DNA of 22,435 bases, taken from contig JAOCPU010000112.1 in NCBI GenBank assembly GCA_035772785.1, forward strand, positions 1 through 22,435, read 5' to 3'. The position numbers and the translations under genes were made by a program. This document shows, piece by piece, positions 8,480-20,362 of this stretch. This DNA comes from Phlebiopsis flavidoalba (lineage: Eukaryota; Basidiomycota; Agaricomycetes; Polyporales; Phanerochaetaceae). Each line of letters begins with the position of its first letter. The first letter of the stretch is position 1. The notes below the pieces were generated by a model. The model did no database searches. It was not told the DNA's origin and worked only from the letters and a program-made list of their open reading frames with translations.

Positions 8480-10695
8480 GTGATATAGCGAACTAGGACA
8501 TAAGAGGGTCAGCGTCGCCAGCGCGCAGTGCAGTAAAACAAACCACTCACCAATGTATCGGATAGCCAACGAGCACAACACACATCAAATATTCATTTAT
8601 TCTGTGTCTTTGACTATCTTTTGTTTTTCATTCTCATCACTTGTGTGTTGAACACAAGGCCCGCATATAACACGAGTCCAACCGTTACCTGCCCGTATAA
8701 GATTGACGACTCACTTCAGTCTTCGGCAGTTTTAGACCGGTGTACCCTACGACTGCGGTGGGCTACACAACAAGACCATTGGTTAGGGTCCCATTCCGTG
8801 CCGTGTGTGGCAAGGCAGCGATGGCGTTCACGAGCGAGCAAATCCGCCTACGTCGTGAGACCAAGGCGGGCGGTGGCTGCGCGAGTATAGGCACGGCCGC
8901 GATGTACGTACGTATGTGTTGCGCTGTGTCACAAGCGGCGACGAGAGTGTCAGTCCATGTTTCCCGGATAAGGTCCCAGCGCTAAAATTCAACTGGCTGG
9001 TTTTATTTATTTATTTGGTATTTAATCTCTCCTTTCTCCTTTGTGTCTTGCGTCCTATTACGTTACTAACTACTGCTACTATTAACAAGATAGACTTTTG
9101 TACATAGATTTGAAGATCGGAATGTAAATTTAATTTTATGAGTGTGCGTGGTAGATCTCACTCTATGATGAGTGGTTTTTATTTTTATTTAGGGCCTGAA
9201 GCTTTATGCTGCCTGACATGCAGACTTGGGCGGACCGCTTGTTGAGCGGGGTGGCGAGACGGCGAGACGGCGTGTGCAGCGGTGCACGATCGTCCCTGGC
9301 ACAAGAGACCGAGAACAGCGAGACTCTGTATAAGCATTCTTCTCTATTCACTTCTTCAGTGATGCCGTGTGTATTATTGAAAAGTCTTGCCTAGGGGGAT
9401 TACTACACAGTGCGGAACGGGGGGGGGGTTGGGACAAACCTTTGAGGACCCCATGTCAAGCGACAGGCCCATGCATATTTGTGAGAGTCCGGGAGCAACA
9501 GAAGGCCGGAGACGGGTCACACGGAGCGGCGGTGATACTCATATACACATACCCTAGCTTTGCCCACCGAAAAAAAAAAAAAAACGTATGTGCGTGCGAC
9601 GCCTGTCGTGGTGCGCGAGGGTTGCGTGCTAGTGACCGGTGCGACACGATGGACGGCTGGCGCGCGGGGGAAGGTCTCTTGGTGTGTTTCTCCAGGGCCA
9701 GTCCTATTTTTAACGAAGGTAAGTTTATCGGCTCTCGCATTAGCAAATTGTAACTTGACGCTTCGGATTCTAACAAGCCAGTGTGTGTGTGTACTTTTGC
9801 CAATATAAACGGCAGACAGGCTGGTGCGCACACCTGTATAGCATGGTGCCAGGAAATTAATGATCTAAGGGAGCCATGGTTAGATACAGTAGACCACGTG
9901 TGTGCGCACTACGTTATTCGCGCAAATTGCGTATCAACAGTAAATCGCATTGCTTGTACCAGCCGCTTGGTTCTTCGAGGCAATCGGTTAGTATCTTGTC
10001 GTTGAATTGTTATCTATACAAATTGGTTCGCCGTCGTTGCACATCATACTAGACTCTATAAGTGTGCGCTTTCACAGCGCGATTGAGTGAAAGTGTGGAG
10101 TGGAGGGCTAGGGACGCGTTGGGTGGATGGGAGAATGGCACCTGGGCTGATAGACAGCTCTGGGACAGACCTTGGTGCCAGCTGGGCATGATTCGCGGTA
10201 TGGCTTGTAGCCCAGGCGTTAAGTATGATTATATCGTGTCGCATGCTTCTCCATGACAGATACAGCTTGGAAGGTGTGGACGAGAGTGACACTGCGGGGC
10301 ACGCTGACGAGGTATAACACCACTGGCGGATGTGTGAGGCATAGTATACAGACTGCGCTGCGCGCTGGAAGTGACTCATCTCTAGGTGTGGCTGGGGTGG
10401 GCGGAATAGATGGCCTGGCGGTTACGGAACAAAGTGTGCGGTGTCTGCTAACTGCGTGTGTGTGCATAGCCGCATCCACAAACTCGGTGACAAAGTGGAG
10501 TGATCTGGTCTCAATCCTAGAGCAAGGTTGTGTGCAAAGCCCGGTGGATACCCCGCGACGCAGGCTGTCGGTGTTGGATGTCCAGAGAGCGGGGTGGGCT
10601 GCACCAACGGGTGGGCTGCAACTGCAGTATTCGACCGGTCCCGGTGAGGTCAGATCATCGGAATACCAAATCGGAATCCCAACTGGGCAGGCTCT
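8480..10695. other. 2.2-kb stretch with no supported gene
   Basis: AT-rich and GC-rich pieces alternate, with many short frames on both strands. Landmarks are a run of nine or more G near 9419-9428, a poly-A run near 9570-9584 and a TG-repeat near 9780-9790. None of the open frames has a domain, intron series or codon bias that I trust. It lies between the two 26-bp inverted copies and could be the body of an element. Confidence 0.4.
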
Positions 10696-10721
10696 TGAGC
10701 GCGCCCAAAATGTCCACCATA
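10696..10721 (-). repeat. Right copy of the 26-bp perfect inverted repeat
   Basis: Exact reverse complement of 7812-7837, with the outer flank AGACCTCCC weakly resembling the complement of the left flank. The open frame ending here reads through the repeat and is not taken as a gene. Confidence 0.7.
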
Positions 10722-11339
10722 TTTAGACCTCCCATCCCCTTTTTCTCCCCCCCCCTCGCCTTTCGACGCCGTTCAACGCGCGCACCATCGACCTCACGGG
10801 TGACGGCGCCGTCTCTTCAAGCACGGCGCCGTTGACCCTCTAGATCGCTGTAGGAGGCTTCGAGGAGTGTACAGTGCATACCAAGCGCTGTTAGATGAGT
10901 ATAGCGGAGCCTGCGGGCTTGTCGACCAAGGTGCGCCACTGGCCCTGTTGCGCGCACGCCGAGTGATTACGCGCGACCGCGCCCTGACTACTCCACCACA
11001 CACGGTCCAGGAGTGTGTAAGATCTCACAGAAGGTGTGTACGTCATTCGACGTTGTTTTTCATTTCTGCTGCGGCGAGTATGCAAGCTCGCCAGCCCCAG
11101 GTACGCCTCCTCCTCTGTTTCCCCACTACTCCTCCAGCCACAGACCCCTCCTATGCGCACAAACGAACCCCGAAGACGCCTGGGAGCCAAGGACCGGTTC
11201 CCATCCGTTCAAATCCCCACTTAACGCGTCAACGTAGTGCCGACCGACGTTTTGGTCGCGTGTGTAGGCCGCGGACTCGCGCACCTCGGATGCACGCCTA
11301 CCACTTTGTGTACAAGCACGGCATCAAAGCTGCCATGCG
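10722..11339. other. GC-rich spacer, no gene resolved
   Basis: It contains an ACGGCGCCGT-type local repeat (about 10798-10832) and a few overlapping frames, including one of 160 codons on plus. No domain or clear splicing pattern is visible. Confidence 0.35.
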
Positions 11340-11890
11340 ACGAGAATGACTGCAGTACGGTGGCCTAGACGCGAAGGCCACTACAAGACAAGCATGACGC
11401 AGAGCTCAGGGGGCCACGGCGCGACACAGGACACGACCCGATACGAACGGCACGACAACTCAGGTATGTGCCACACAACACGGCCCATCGCGGATGATGT
11501 TGACCGCAACTCGATAGCCGAATCCCAACTCGAGGACGGCACGACGAGGACGACCATGACGTGACAAGGACGGTCATGGCAGAAAGATGGAGCAAAATGA
11601 CCGCGATAGGATGACAATGGTATGACGAGAAACAGCCGCGGCAAGGCTGAACATGGCGCGACAACTTACAAGGCTGACCGTGACGCAACGAGAGGCCAAT
11701 CGCAACAGGGAAAGCCGTGAGACCCACATGAACGACCTCCCACGCAACGAGAACAGCTACGACACGACAAGAACGACATAATTATGTGGACCATCATGGT
11801 GTAGCATGGACAGTGTGTGATGAGGCCAACCAAGACATGACGTGGACAGCAACAATGAGGACTGCCCTGACATAGACAGCCTCAAATCAA
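11340..11890. repeat. Low-complexity CGACA/GGCC-rich tract
   Basis: The tract is dominated by irregular repeats of ACGACAA, ACGRCACG, GGCCA and TGACG words. It resembles the complement of the minisatellite at 1848-2045 in word usage, without a fixed period. The open frames on both strands arise from the skewed composition. Confidence 0.45.
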
Positions 11891-12119
11891 GTAGTTTATA
11901 GATTAATGTTCCAGAGATTATAAAATGTGTTTTAATTCATATAATAATTGTACAGCATCATCTACAGTGGTATGAATTGATTGATTGTGATATTGAACAG
12001 GTTTGACTCTGGGGTGGAGCTTTGGCAGGACATCAGACTTATAAGACAGTGTAGATCATCTGCATATGTCTCAGGCATAACTCATCTCAACAAATGGCAC
12101 TAAGGACAACTCACTAAAG
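11891..12119. other. AT-rich spacer
   Basis: No open frame or inverted repeat worth naming. The phrase ATTGAACAGGTT recurs near 5690 and 11990, which is too short to define a repeat. Confidence 0.35.
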
Positions 12120-12560
12120 ACCAACTAATGCAAGCTAACAATCAAACTACAAGGAAACTGCTACCAAATAGAGAAAAAATGAATTAACAGGAATTAAACC
12201 AGGTACCAAACAGAAACCAGATAGTAAACTATGAAGAAACTACCTAATGAGATAATTAATTATATAACACTGTGCTAATAGCTGCTGAATGAAAAAATGG
12301 AACATGAACTGCATGTGTAAATAGTCCAAAAAAATGAACAAACAAGAAGAAACCCAGAAACAGCTCAAGAACACCACTAGAAATCAAGAAATCATCAGGT
12401 AATGGAGGTAATGTTTGAATGTGTAGGTAAACACGCAAATAACACTAGTAACAGCAACTAATAATGTAACAATACAGAAGCATTTCTTAATCACAGGATT
12501 TTCCCTGATGCAAGCGCCGGGACTCGACGCGCGTCGACTCCAAGGTCGAAAGCGCCCGGT
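12120..12560 (-). repeat. Right arm of the 6.1-kb-spaced inverted repeat
   Basis: In reverse complement this arm shows the GC-rich tip with TCGACGCGCGTCGA, then CATCAGGGAAAATCC, AAGAAATGCTTCTG and a T-rich, GTTTC-containing tail, the same order as 6335-6735. Similarity is clear at the tip (about 80 bp) and only compositional in the tail. Confidence 0.5.
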
Positions 12561-12660
12561 TGTCGACTTCACTCTGTCACCACCGGGACGTCGAGTTTGC
12601 AAGCACGACGGCCGTCAAAACTCCCTCGGAGAAAACCTCGCACAGGGGTCTCGTAAGAGA
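12509..12660 (-). repeat. Partial copy of the GC-rich dispersed palindrome family
   Basis: Contains the perfect palindrome TCGACGCGCGTCGA (about 12523-12536), AAGCGCCCGG, an ACGACGGCCGTC block and a terminal CGCACAGGGG, in the order seen in the right arm of 7552-7804. It is more diverged than the 7.6-kb copy and overlaps the GC-rich tip of the long-range inverted repeat, so that tip is itself a copy of this family. Confidence 0.5.
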
Positions 12661-13010
12661 CTTCTGATGGACTCTCGTTTTATCTCCGCTCCCCACTCTT
12701 CTCCAACCGTGCGCCGCCACACTCGAAACACCGCCGTGCGTGCGACTTGCGCACCACCGGACCTCCGCACCGACGAGCCCGACCAAAGCGATCGAAGACC
12801 GAGTGACGACAGACAACGCTACAAGAGCGTTTGGGGACGGCCGGGGAGGTGTGCTCGGCACACGAACCGGCCTCCTGCGGGACGGTGCGAGCACTGCGGG
12901 CTCTGCGGCATCCGGTACTTCTCCCAGCGCACTCCGTACGAGTAACACCGCCGTCTGACGACACCGTCGCGCACGTATGAGCGCGCGTGCGACGAATATT
13001 CAAACATACG
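12661..13010. other. GC-rich spacer, possible coding remnant not resolved
   Basis: Open on several frames in both orientations because of high GC. No recognisable motif. A CGAATATTCAAACATACG|GTGAGT-like donor occurs near 13010 but has no convincing partner. Confidence 0.3.
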
Positions 13011-13029
13011 GTGAGTCCCCCGCTCCTCC

Positions 13030-13696
13030 TTTCAACGCCACCGCCACACCAGCACTTGGTTCGATGGCCCCGCCCCCTGCCCTCGCCTCCGCCCTCCACT
13101 GGTGCCAATTGCCGGCCCTGGCACATGTCGACGCACCCAGCCCCACGCCCACGCCCACGGCCCACATTGCCCACGCCCACGCCCACGCCCACGCCCACAG
13201 CCCACTCGCCCACGCCCAGCGGGAAGGAGGAAAGGGGGGCCCCAGGTAGGTCCCTTCTCAACCCATACACCCGCGCCCTTCTTGGTGCCCCGGCCCCTAG
13301 CCCCGTTTGAAGCACACACCTCCGCCTCCGCCGGCTTCGACGCGCGCGCCGTTTTCGACACACGCGCGCATGTCCCCACGACCCTCGTCTTCCTCGAAAA
13401 GCCCCCCCGCCTTCACATCTCTCGAAGCCCGCACGCCTCGCACGCGCTCTCGCCTCTGCTCTCACCTCTGCCATCCTTGATACCCTGGCACCACCCTTTT
13501 CGACGCACCCGTCCCGGCTCTCCATCACAGCACTTGGCGTGGCCTCGCCCACATCCGCCCTGCCCCACTTTCGCCTTTCTTGATGCGCCCGGGCCTCCGC
13601 TTGTACCTTCATCAATGGACACGCCTCCGTCCAGGCCCTCGCTTTTGCCCAGGCCCTCGTCCTCATCCACCTTCTTGTTCACGGCCACGTCCGCGC

Positions 13697-13730
<34 letters not shown>

Positions 13731-13800
13731 ACGACCTCGCCCACGGCCACGTCCCCCCCGACGGCCACGGCTTCGCCTCTGCTTCCACCTTCACTAAAGC
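13030..13800. repeat. C-rich low-complexity tract with CCCACG and GACCAC microsatellites
   Basis: Includes a (CCCACG)n run near 13168-13199, a (GACCAC)5 run at about 13701-13730 and a degenerate field of TTCGACGC, CTTGATGC and GCCCTCG words. A 328-codon minus-strand frame and a 231-codon plus-strand frame both span it. Their translations are runs of Gly/Arg/Val or Pro/His/Arg with no fold-like pattern, so I treat both as by-products. Confidence 0.65.
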
Positions 13801-14060
13801 CTACACAGCAAGATACCCCTGCGCGCCGCGCGACTGCCCCCTCCGATCGCACGCCGCGCACTCAACTATGCGCGGCGCCGTAGCCGTCACCACCACGCAC
13901 ACCACCGCAACTTGGTAGGTGCGTATTCGCTGGCCATGCATACTACCGTGCCCACGCCGGTGTACGGAGTGCGACAGCAATGACGGGCACGCTGGTGCCC
14001 TTGTCACCGCGCTTGGCTGGCGCTTGGCACCCATGTCAGATTGAATGTGCATGCCCACTC
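13801..14060. other. Short spacer without supported gene
   Basis: Moderately GC-rich, with small frames on both strands and no recognisable product. Confidence 0.3.
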
Positions 14061-14460
14061 TTGTTGGGGAGGTTTGACTTTTCTCTCAATCTTGTTTCTA
14101 TGTATGCTACCACATGTAATATAGATGTAGCACCATGGAAATGATAATATATATACCATCTAAACACCTCAGAGACTGACAGAGAGCCTGCTGGATGCCT
14201 AGGGTATGCTAATACCTATTATATGCAAGTATATAACACTCTGAAAAGTGTGAATTAGTTGAAAAACCACTTAGGTGTACATTACCCTCATATTAGTCTC
14301 AGAGTACCAGATTAACAGAATAGTGTGCAGAAAGTGCAAAAAAAGTGACCAATTAGTGAGCTGATAGTGTCAAATTAATGGTCAAACCTATATCATTTGG
14401 ACACAATTTCCAGAGGTATTAACACAGTTCCACTAATTCACTAATCTATCCTGGATTTAT
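14061..14460. other. AT-rich spacer upstream of the 14.5-kb gene
   Basis: Non-coding AT-rich DNA with clustered TAGTG/CACTA words (near 14313, 14355, 14364, 14431 and 14440). Two of them form a weak inverted pair (about 14355-14381 with 14418-14444). It is the likely 5' region of the following gene. No defined promoter element is identified. Confidence 0.35.
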
Positions 14461-14523
14461 ACTAATGTGGGTGGATTAGTATTTGGAGGTTCTCCAGATG
14501 CAAGGGTCGCACATTTCAGCTCC

Positions 14524-15646
14524 ATGATATTTGACACCTCTCTCCCTCAATTCGATACCCCCAGCCGCGTCTTAGACCCCGGCCCACCGTTGATGCTGCC
14601 TCCCAAAAAAGAAGACGCTGCGCCCGGCTCTACCCACAACATTAACCACCCACCGCAGCTCGTTTCCTCTCGAAGTGCGCGAGAAACAGCTCTTAACTCG
14701 ACAGCACAGACTGCTCGGTAAGTATCTTGTCTATCAACATGTCTCGTCATGCTAATCAATACACTCAGGTTTTTCGCACCTGGCGGTGCCCTGGATTCCC
14801 AAACTAGCGACTCTCAATTTGACTTCAATAGTCTCATTGAACCAGACATCAACGCTGTACATGTGAACCCTACACCTGCCCTGAACGTGCCCGCCCGCTG
14901 CGCTACTAGTGAAGCCCGCCCGATAGCCCGAAGAGTGGAGTGCAAAACTTGCCGCTCAACATGTGGCCGGTGTTGAATGTCAGCACAGGAGATGGTGAGT
15001 CTAAGTTTTTAAAGTCCTGCCTACTTGCTAGATGTCATGGACTAATCTGCTTCACATCAACAGGAGTCCGATGGTCGCACTGGGCCTGCCGAGCTCAAAC
15101 ACTGTTGCCGCGCAAAATCGGACGGGACCCTCGAAGTTGAAGCTCATGTGTCCGAGCCTCTCCCATCTTCTCCACTCATGCCAGAGCTGCAACACACAAC
15201 ATACAAGTGCTGCGTACCGCGGCTACCAGTGAAAGATAGTACTACGGAGTCCACAAGCCACCGGCTGTATCTCACTGTGCCAATCCGCACACCCCCGGTT
15301 CTGCGTACTCCAGACAGACTCGGACACAAAGAGCGACCAGGCTCGGACTGCATATCAAGCTCGTACCCTGGCGGAGGAAGAAATCTTGCCCAAGCCGGTC
15401 CACCGGCCTAATGTTCTGTACAAGTATTGGTTACCGAGTTCCGAGTTTCCTGGATCCATGGCCCTTTACTCTGAGATGGACACTAAGCTGTCCGCACCCG
15501 AACGCCCTTGGAGCCCGTCTGTGGAGACAGTCCAGGAGCTCGCTAGACAAGAGTACATTCGCTGCCACAGGGCAGGCGAATTACACTTTGACCCGGGTCC
15601 CTCACTTGTACTGGGCCTTTACATCACGAAGATCTGTAGTCTGTAG
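14524..15646 (+). pseudogene. Spliced gene of unknown function, reading frame interrupted
   Basis: From ATG at 14524 a frame runs to a donor at 14718. An intron of 51 bp (14718-14768, GTAAGT donor, GCTAATC branch, CAG acceptor) joins in frame to a second exon. That exon ends in a Cys-rich CKTCRSTCGRC and hits a stop at 14974-14976. A second good intron follows at 14995-15063 (GTGAGT, CTAAT, CAG), then exon sequence rich in acidic and Pro residues. A possible third intron is 15229-15313. The last open stretch contains LAEEEILPKPVHRPNVLYKY and ends at a stop at 15644-15646. The frame through 14940-15230 is not continuous, so there is a frame break or an unrecognised intron. I recognise no family. 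Its 3' end meets the tail of the opposing transposase gene, which overlaps it by about 45 bp. Confidence 0.45.
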
Positions 15647-18600
15647 AAAATATGCCACGCTGTTTAGCTCGCACAGAGCATGTAACAGAGATCGCTGCGC
15701 TGTGTAGAATGCAATTGAATAGATAAATTGTATCAATGTGGTAACAGGTTCCGAGAGCGAGAGTATAGGGCGTCGGCAGAAAAAAGTATCAATGGAGAAA
15801 TATGGGTTGACCCAAAATTGTCGTGCAGAGTCTAGCACGTTGTCCGTCTTCCACTCCTTCGGGATCTCTCGACCACACTTTGCTGCCAAGTGCACAAACG
15901 ACACAACACGATCGGCGCTAACAATCGTAGCATTTGGTGTTTTGTGTCTCCCGACCGCGTCGAACGTTGGACCAAGAACATCTGTGTGGTACCGTCCACC
16001 GTCGTGTGTGACCATGGTGTGTGTACCATTCAATGTATAATAACGGAAGGTGATGCACTGTGAGCAATGGAGCCATATTCAGACGGTAGCTCGAAGATCA
16101 AGCGCACGCGGCCAATACGAAGTCCTTATACGGTTGACAAGTCAACATCCCTATGGCTGTACCACCGATGGATTTCGTCACATACCGGCGAGTTTTTTTT
16201 TGGTTTGCCTCATTGCGATTCCGATAGCCTTCTTCATGCTCTATCAAAATCACAGGATCGCAATGAGCAGGCACTGGCTTTTCGACGACCAATACCTGGG
16301 ACTGCGCGCGTTGGCACGTACTCGGGAGAAAGTCAGTTTTCGTCCAGCAAATGGGTTCCATGGTCTCGCAATCTTGAGCTGCTTGTAGACTTCAAACTTG
16401 GTGAGATAACTGGGTACTGGCAAGCCGTGGGTACCGTCAAGACCGAGTAGTGTTGGAAGATCATCCGAGACAAATCCACGGAATGTGGCAAGAAAGTTTG
16501 CAAGGCCATATGTTTTGGATATAGTCAATACTGATGTGCGCGGGTAGGGGCTCAGTGCTTAGCAAGGCGATAGCGGCGAGGACCTCCCATCGGCCTCGAG
16601 AACCGTACATCTTGCCCGGTTTCTCCGAGTTCACCAGTGTCATTGTCGGATTCAGGATCCAAGCCAGCACGGTCATCAGCCTTCCTATCAGCAAGTCTTC
16701 GTCTCGACCTCGCTTGTATTTGGTGAGGATGAGATCTACCGCTGGGGCCGGCACTACCCATCAAAGGCCTTCCGAGCCTGGCGCCGTCTTCGAGCTTGAA
16801 CCTGGACAGCCAAGGTTGTCGGCTGGGAGTGGCATGTGGCTATCACAGCGGCGAGTTCCAGGTCAGTATCACGTTTCGTGTAAGTGCTCAGTTGACTTTT
16901 ACTCACTTGATGTCCTCAGTGTAGTACGACACATCCTGGTACGCCCTGGGTTCTGACCATCGTCGTGGCGGGGGGGTAGTGCTGGGTAGTGCGTCTTCGA
17001 GAGCCGGCTTTGCTGATATGTTGATAGGGCAGTACCAGCGGCTGCATGGGTATCACGGCTGAAGCTCCAATGCTCAGGGCTGGCAGCTTGAGCCGCTTTA
17101 GACTCTAACTCCCGTCGCTTATCCCACCAGGCCAGGTAAGCAGAACGAAGCTCAACAGCGTCTTGGCGACGTAGCCATGTTGTCATGTTTGCGATGTAGT
17201 CCCGGCAGTTTCCAGAGCGGTAAGCCTTCTTTGCAAAGTCGATGTGAAGTCGCTCGGATAGCTCAGTGTTATAGCCATCTAGCGCACCCTTCTGCTCTAT
17301 CGCTCGGAAATAGTGCTGCATCGCATGAAAACTTCGGGATGTTGAAGTGTTCTCGAACACCCAAGATCTCGAAAAACTTGCTTGTGGCGATGAAAGGTAT
17401 CGTTATGCTAGTCTGAGAGCACGAAGAGACGATGTGGTGTGGACCTGAAGTTGGGCATAGTAAATGAAGTCGATGACGGCTTGAACGGCGGCAAGGACCT
17501 CGCTACTGAAGGCTCCAGCGAGTAGTAGGCAAACAAAGATGCGCTGCATCTCTTTTGTGTTCTTTCCCCGTCCACTGCTGGACATGGGAAATTCCCCTTC
17601 GCAAAGTGTCGCAGTCCAGGTGCGTCTGGCCATGGCACGGAATCGGCGATCCAGCTCGTCCTCTCCCACGATAGTTGTAACCCAGCTGACCAAGTGATCC
17701 TTGAACACGCCCTTGTGCAGCTGATGGAGAATATCAGGCGGTGATGCAGGAGAAGATGTTGGTGTGGGGAAGGCGTTTCCAGAACGGGGTTGTATACTGG
17801 ACGCATTCCGTACTGCTCGAACTCCTCTGGCGCTTCTCCGCGTAAATGGCGGGCGAGGATGTCAAGCGTTTCATCGACGCTTCGCAGGTAGCATCCATGT
17901 GGGTCTTCTCGTGAGTTCGGAGAGATTTTCCCCTGGGGACAAAAAGTTCTCTTTGACGTTTGTAACCAGACACTGCTCTGGATGGTCCGCAATGTAGGCA
18001 GCCAGGATTGGGAACACTCGCCGCACCCATCCATCCGCACACGCCATTTCAACTCTAGAGTTACCAGCTTCGATAAGGGCATCGAGAATGACGCCCATGC
18101 AGTGGTGAAAGAGTTGGTATGCTGCAATTGAACGAGCCTGGGGGTCCGAAAAGCACTCGAGCTTGGAGACAGGGATGTACCCAAGAAGGACGGACGCTCC
18201 AGCAAATATCTCTCGTCGTTTCTCCTTTGAAATGTTGCCAATCGAAAGGTACACCGGCCATGCCACTTGATCGCCTCGGAACTGGGACAACTGCGTCTTA
18301 TCAGATGCGAGAATGATGGGTGCGACCGTGGATTGCACGGGGAGTTTCTCCTGCCACATGAATCACACGCTAAGTTCAACTGTTTACTTGGTATCGATGG
18401 ATTGGATGCTGACCTGTGTCTCCCACCACCAATCTGCTGTCCACATCTCATGGTAAGCTCGCTCATTCCCACCTTTATCGAGATATTCCCGCTCAGGCGC
18501 ATATCCCATAGCATCGCGAAAGGCTGCATTTCCAATCAAATCCCGCACACATTCGACAGGATCGCGATACCAAAGCTCGAGCTTCTCCTGTGCGGCTACT

Positions 18601-19421
18601 CCATCTTCATCCAAAGTATCCCCGACGACGGTGATCTCTTCAAGTATGTAATCGCTTCGACTTGGCAATGCTGAGATGGATTGGTTGAACTTGTATTTAG
18701 AAGTCGCGTTGGTGAAAGCCACTCTTCTGGATCTGTGAAGACACGGCAGCGACAGCGTGAGTATTTGTTCTTGATTTCATAACTGTTTCGGATTGACGCA
18801 CCAACTCTAGGCCTAAAAACTCCTCAATCTCGTTCTGACCCATGCGCTTCACCATAAAACGCGATAAATCCCACTCATTGCGGCTGACGAATGGGGCCCA
18901 TGGCTCTCTCTTTGCCTCCTTATCCTCCGCGCTCCCACCGCTCGAAAAGTGTTTCTTTTGCCCGGAGAGGCTGCCCAGCACAGGCCTTTTCGTTGAAGTA
19001 TTCATAATATCGGTGATTGGATCGGTAATTGCTATGATTTGGGCTAGACGGTTCTTCGTCAGGGACCTCCTCAACGGTTGCTTGACGCGATCTGGCAGCA
19101 GCGCTGGGGCTAGCTTGCGTCTCGGCAGGTAGATCGTCCGAAACCATGTTGACGTCAATTCCACCAAGATCGTTGAGTTGATTCTGCTTGAAAAAAAGCT
19201 GGTCTCGGTTCCGATGAACTTGGGACAGGCTCTTTTTGGCTCTCCACTCGTTTGGCTTGCTGCTTGGCGTGATTCGAAAATGTAAGCTCTGATTCCCATC
19301 GCGCTCGACATCGGACTGAGTTTTGTATGTGTAGGCGGACTCCTGCAACAGTGGGGAGGACTTTGCGACAATATCCACAGCAATGCTGGGCACGAGAGGT
19401 AGTAGCTTTCGTTGCTGCCAT
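15602..19421 (-). pseudogene. Plavaka-family DNA transposase gene, frame-broken copy
   Basis: Plavaka is a DDE-type, CACTA-related transposase family (Pfam Plavaka) abundant in Agaricomycetes. It would catalyse cut-and-paste movement of its element in the nucleus. The start is taken at ATG 19421-19419 because an N-terminal C2HC finger (C-x2-C-x12-H-x5-C, within HCCGYCRKVLPTVAGVRLHI) follows at once. In order come the GQPLRAKETLFERW and EPWAPFVSRNEWDLSRF blocks, LELWYRDPVECVRDLIGN, the APEREY and MWTADWWWETQ block, VAPIILASDKTQLSQFRGD, GYIPVSKLECFSD, AYQLFHHCM, CADGWVRRVFPILAAYIADH, a HTNIFSCIT block, FHRHKQVFRDLG, VFENTSTSRSFHAMQHYFRA, YGLANFLATF, and a tail with KTDNVLDSARQFWVNPYF. The Asp residues in SDKT and CADG are candidate active-site positions. 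Introns 18733-18801 and 18351-18413 have clean splice sites. At least nine single-base frame changes separate the blocks. The true C-terminus may lie before the formal stop at 15602. Terminal repeats were not found. Confidence 0.85.
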
Positions 19422-19697
19422 AGGGTGTTCGATCAGGAGTTGACAAGTGTTGCGATACGCCTTGTGACAGGTAAGCGGATGGTTGATTATCGAATACTGA
19501 CACAATTCAAACCAAATCACCCATCCCAGCTTATGTGTCAAAACCCACCAACAGTTGCAAAACTGATAAGGTAAGTAAAGACGTCTCTTCTGCTTTAGGC
19601 ATGTCAGTAACTATCTCGGACAGTTGTGCGTCTAACTCTGGGTTACACCGACCTGGCCACATTGCTACGCAGCCATTGTCAAAGATATCAATCCACT
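19422..19697. promoter_or_regulatory. Divergent intergenic region between the transposase and DUF6532-type genes
   Basis: The two start codons face away from each other across about 276 bp, so both promoters must lie here or in upstream leader introns. A GTAAGT at 19571 could mark a 5' leader intron of the plus-strand gene. I see no clear TATA box. The assignment rests on gene layout only. Confidence 0.4.
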
Positions 19698-20354
19698 ATG
19701 GCAGAAGACACCACCTTAGAACCGCCTTCCGCAAGACGGACTCGTCAACCCTCCGAGAAAATGCGGCATATAAGTGGGTGTTTGATTTGCTGTATGCGGT
19801 CTCAAGGGCTGGATTGACTTTGATGTATCCAGATGCAGAACGATCTGCACGAACACAACGGCCCGAAAAACCCAAACCGCCATCACGTCAGGAAAGGGCA
19901 ACAATCAAGAGAGTCCAGACCGCTACAGCCGGCGCAGTAAGTGCTCTATGGACTGCTGCATGTAAAGGATGCTGACGAGTACTTCAATTGCCTAGATACA
20001 AAGTCGCCCTGTCCAGCTGGTCCAGAAAACCATCGTGCCTTGTGATTCTAACCGAGGAACGGCTCCTCTCTATGTCAACCCACCGAATGCCGTCACTGCT
20101 GCCACCCCAAATGGCACTCAAGTCTCTCGACCAGCGCCAGCCTCTCGCCCACCAGCCTCCTCTCGTCTACTTGCACCACAAGTTACAATAGCTGAAAGGT
20201 CCTCGGTGAATCAAGCTCACCGTTCAACTGTTGCAGCCGCTGAGGCTCTCTTCGATGACGATCAAGAAGTCCAAGTCTATCGTCGCACTGCTCAGCCCAA
20301 GGCTCGACAGCGTACTAGTAAACTACCCCAGTCACAGTGCGTCTTTGCATGATG

Positions 20355-20362
20355 GAATCCAC
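20355..20362. repeat. Target-site duplication, left copy
   Basis: GAATCCAC, identical to 20736-20743 and directly abutting the MITE tip at 20363. An extra shared TG upstream would make a 10-bp match, but the 8-bp reading gives the best-matched tips. Confidence 0.85.

Noticed and set aside
11150..11235. tRNA-like T-loop word GTTCAAATCC
   Set aside because: No acceptor stem, D-loop or anticodon arm could be placed around it.
12680..13666. 328-codon open frame on the minus strand
   Set aside because: It spans C-rich low-complexity and microsatellite DNA. The product is runs of Arg, Gly and Val without any domain pattern, and the opposite strand is open as well.
14300..14445. CACTA/TAGTG words as the terminal repeat of the Plavaka element
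   Set aside because: The words are short and scattered, and I could not find a matching inverted end or target duplication on the other side, so no element boundary is claimed.
16552..16956. Plus-strand frame of 140 codons opposite the transposase
   Set aside because: It is the complement of the transposase C-terminal region and has no domain of its own.
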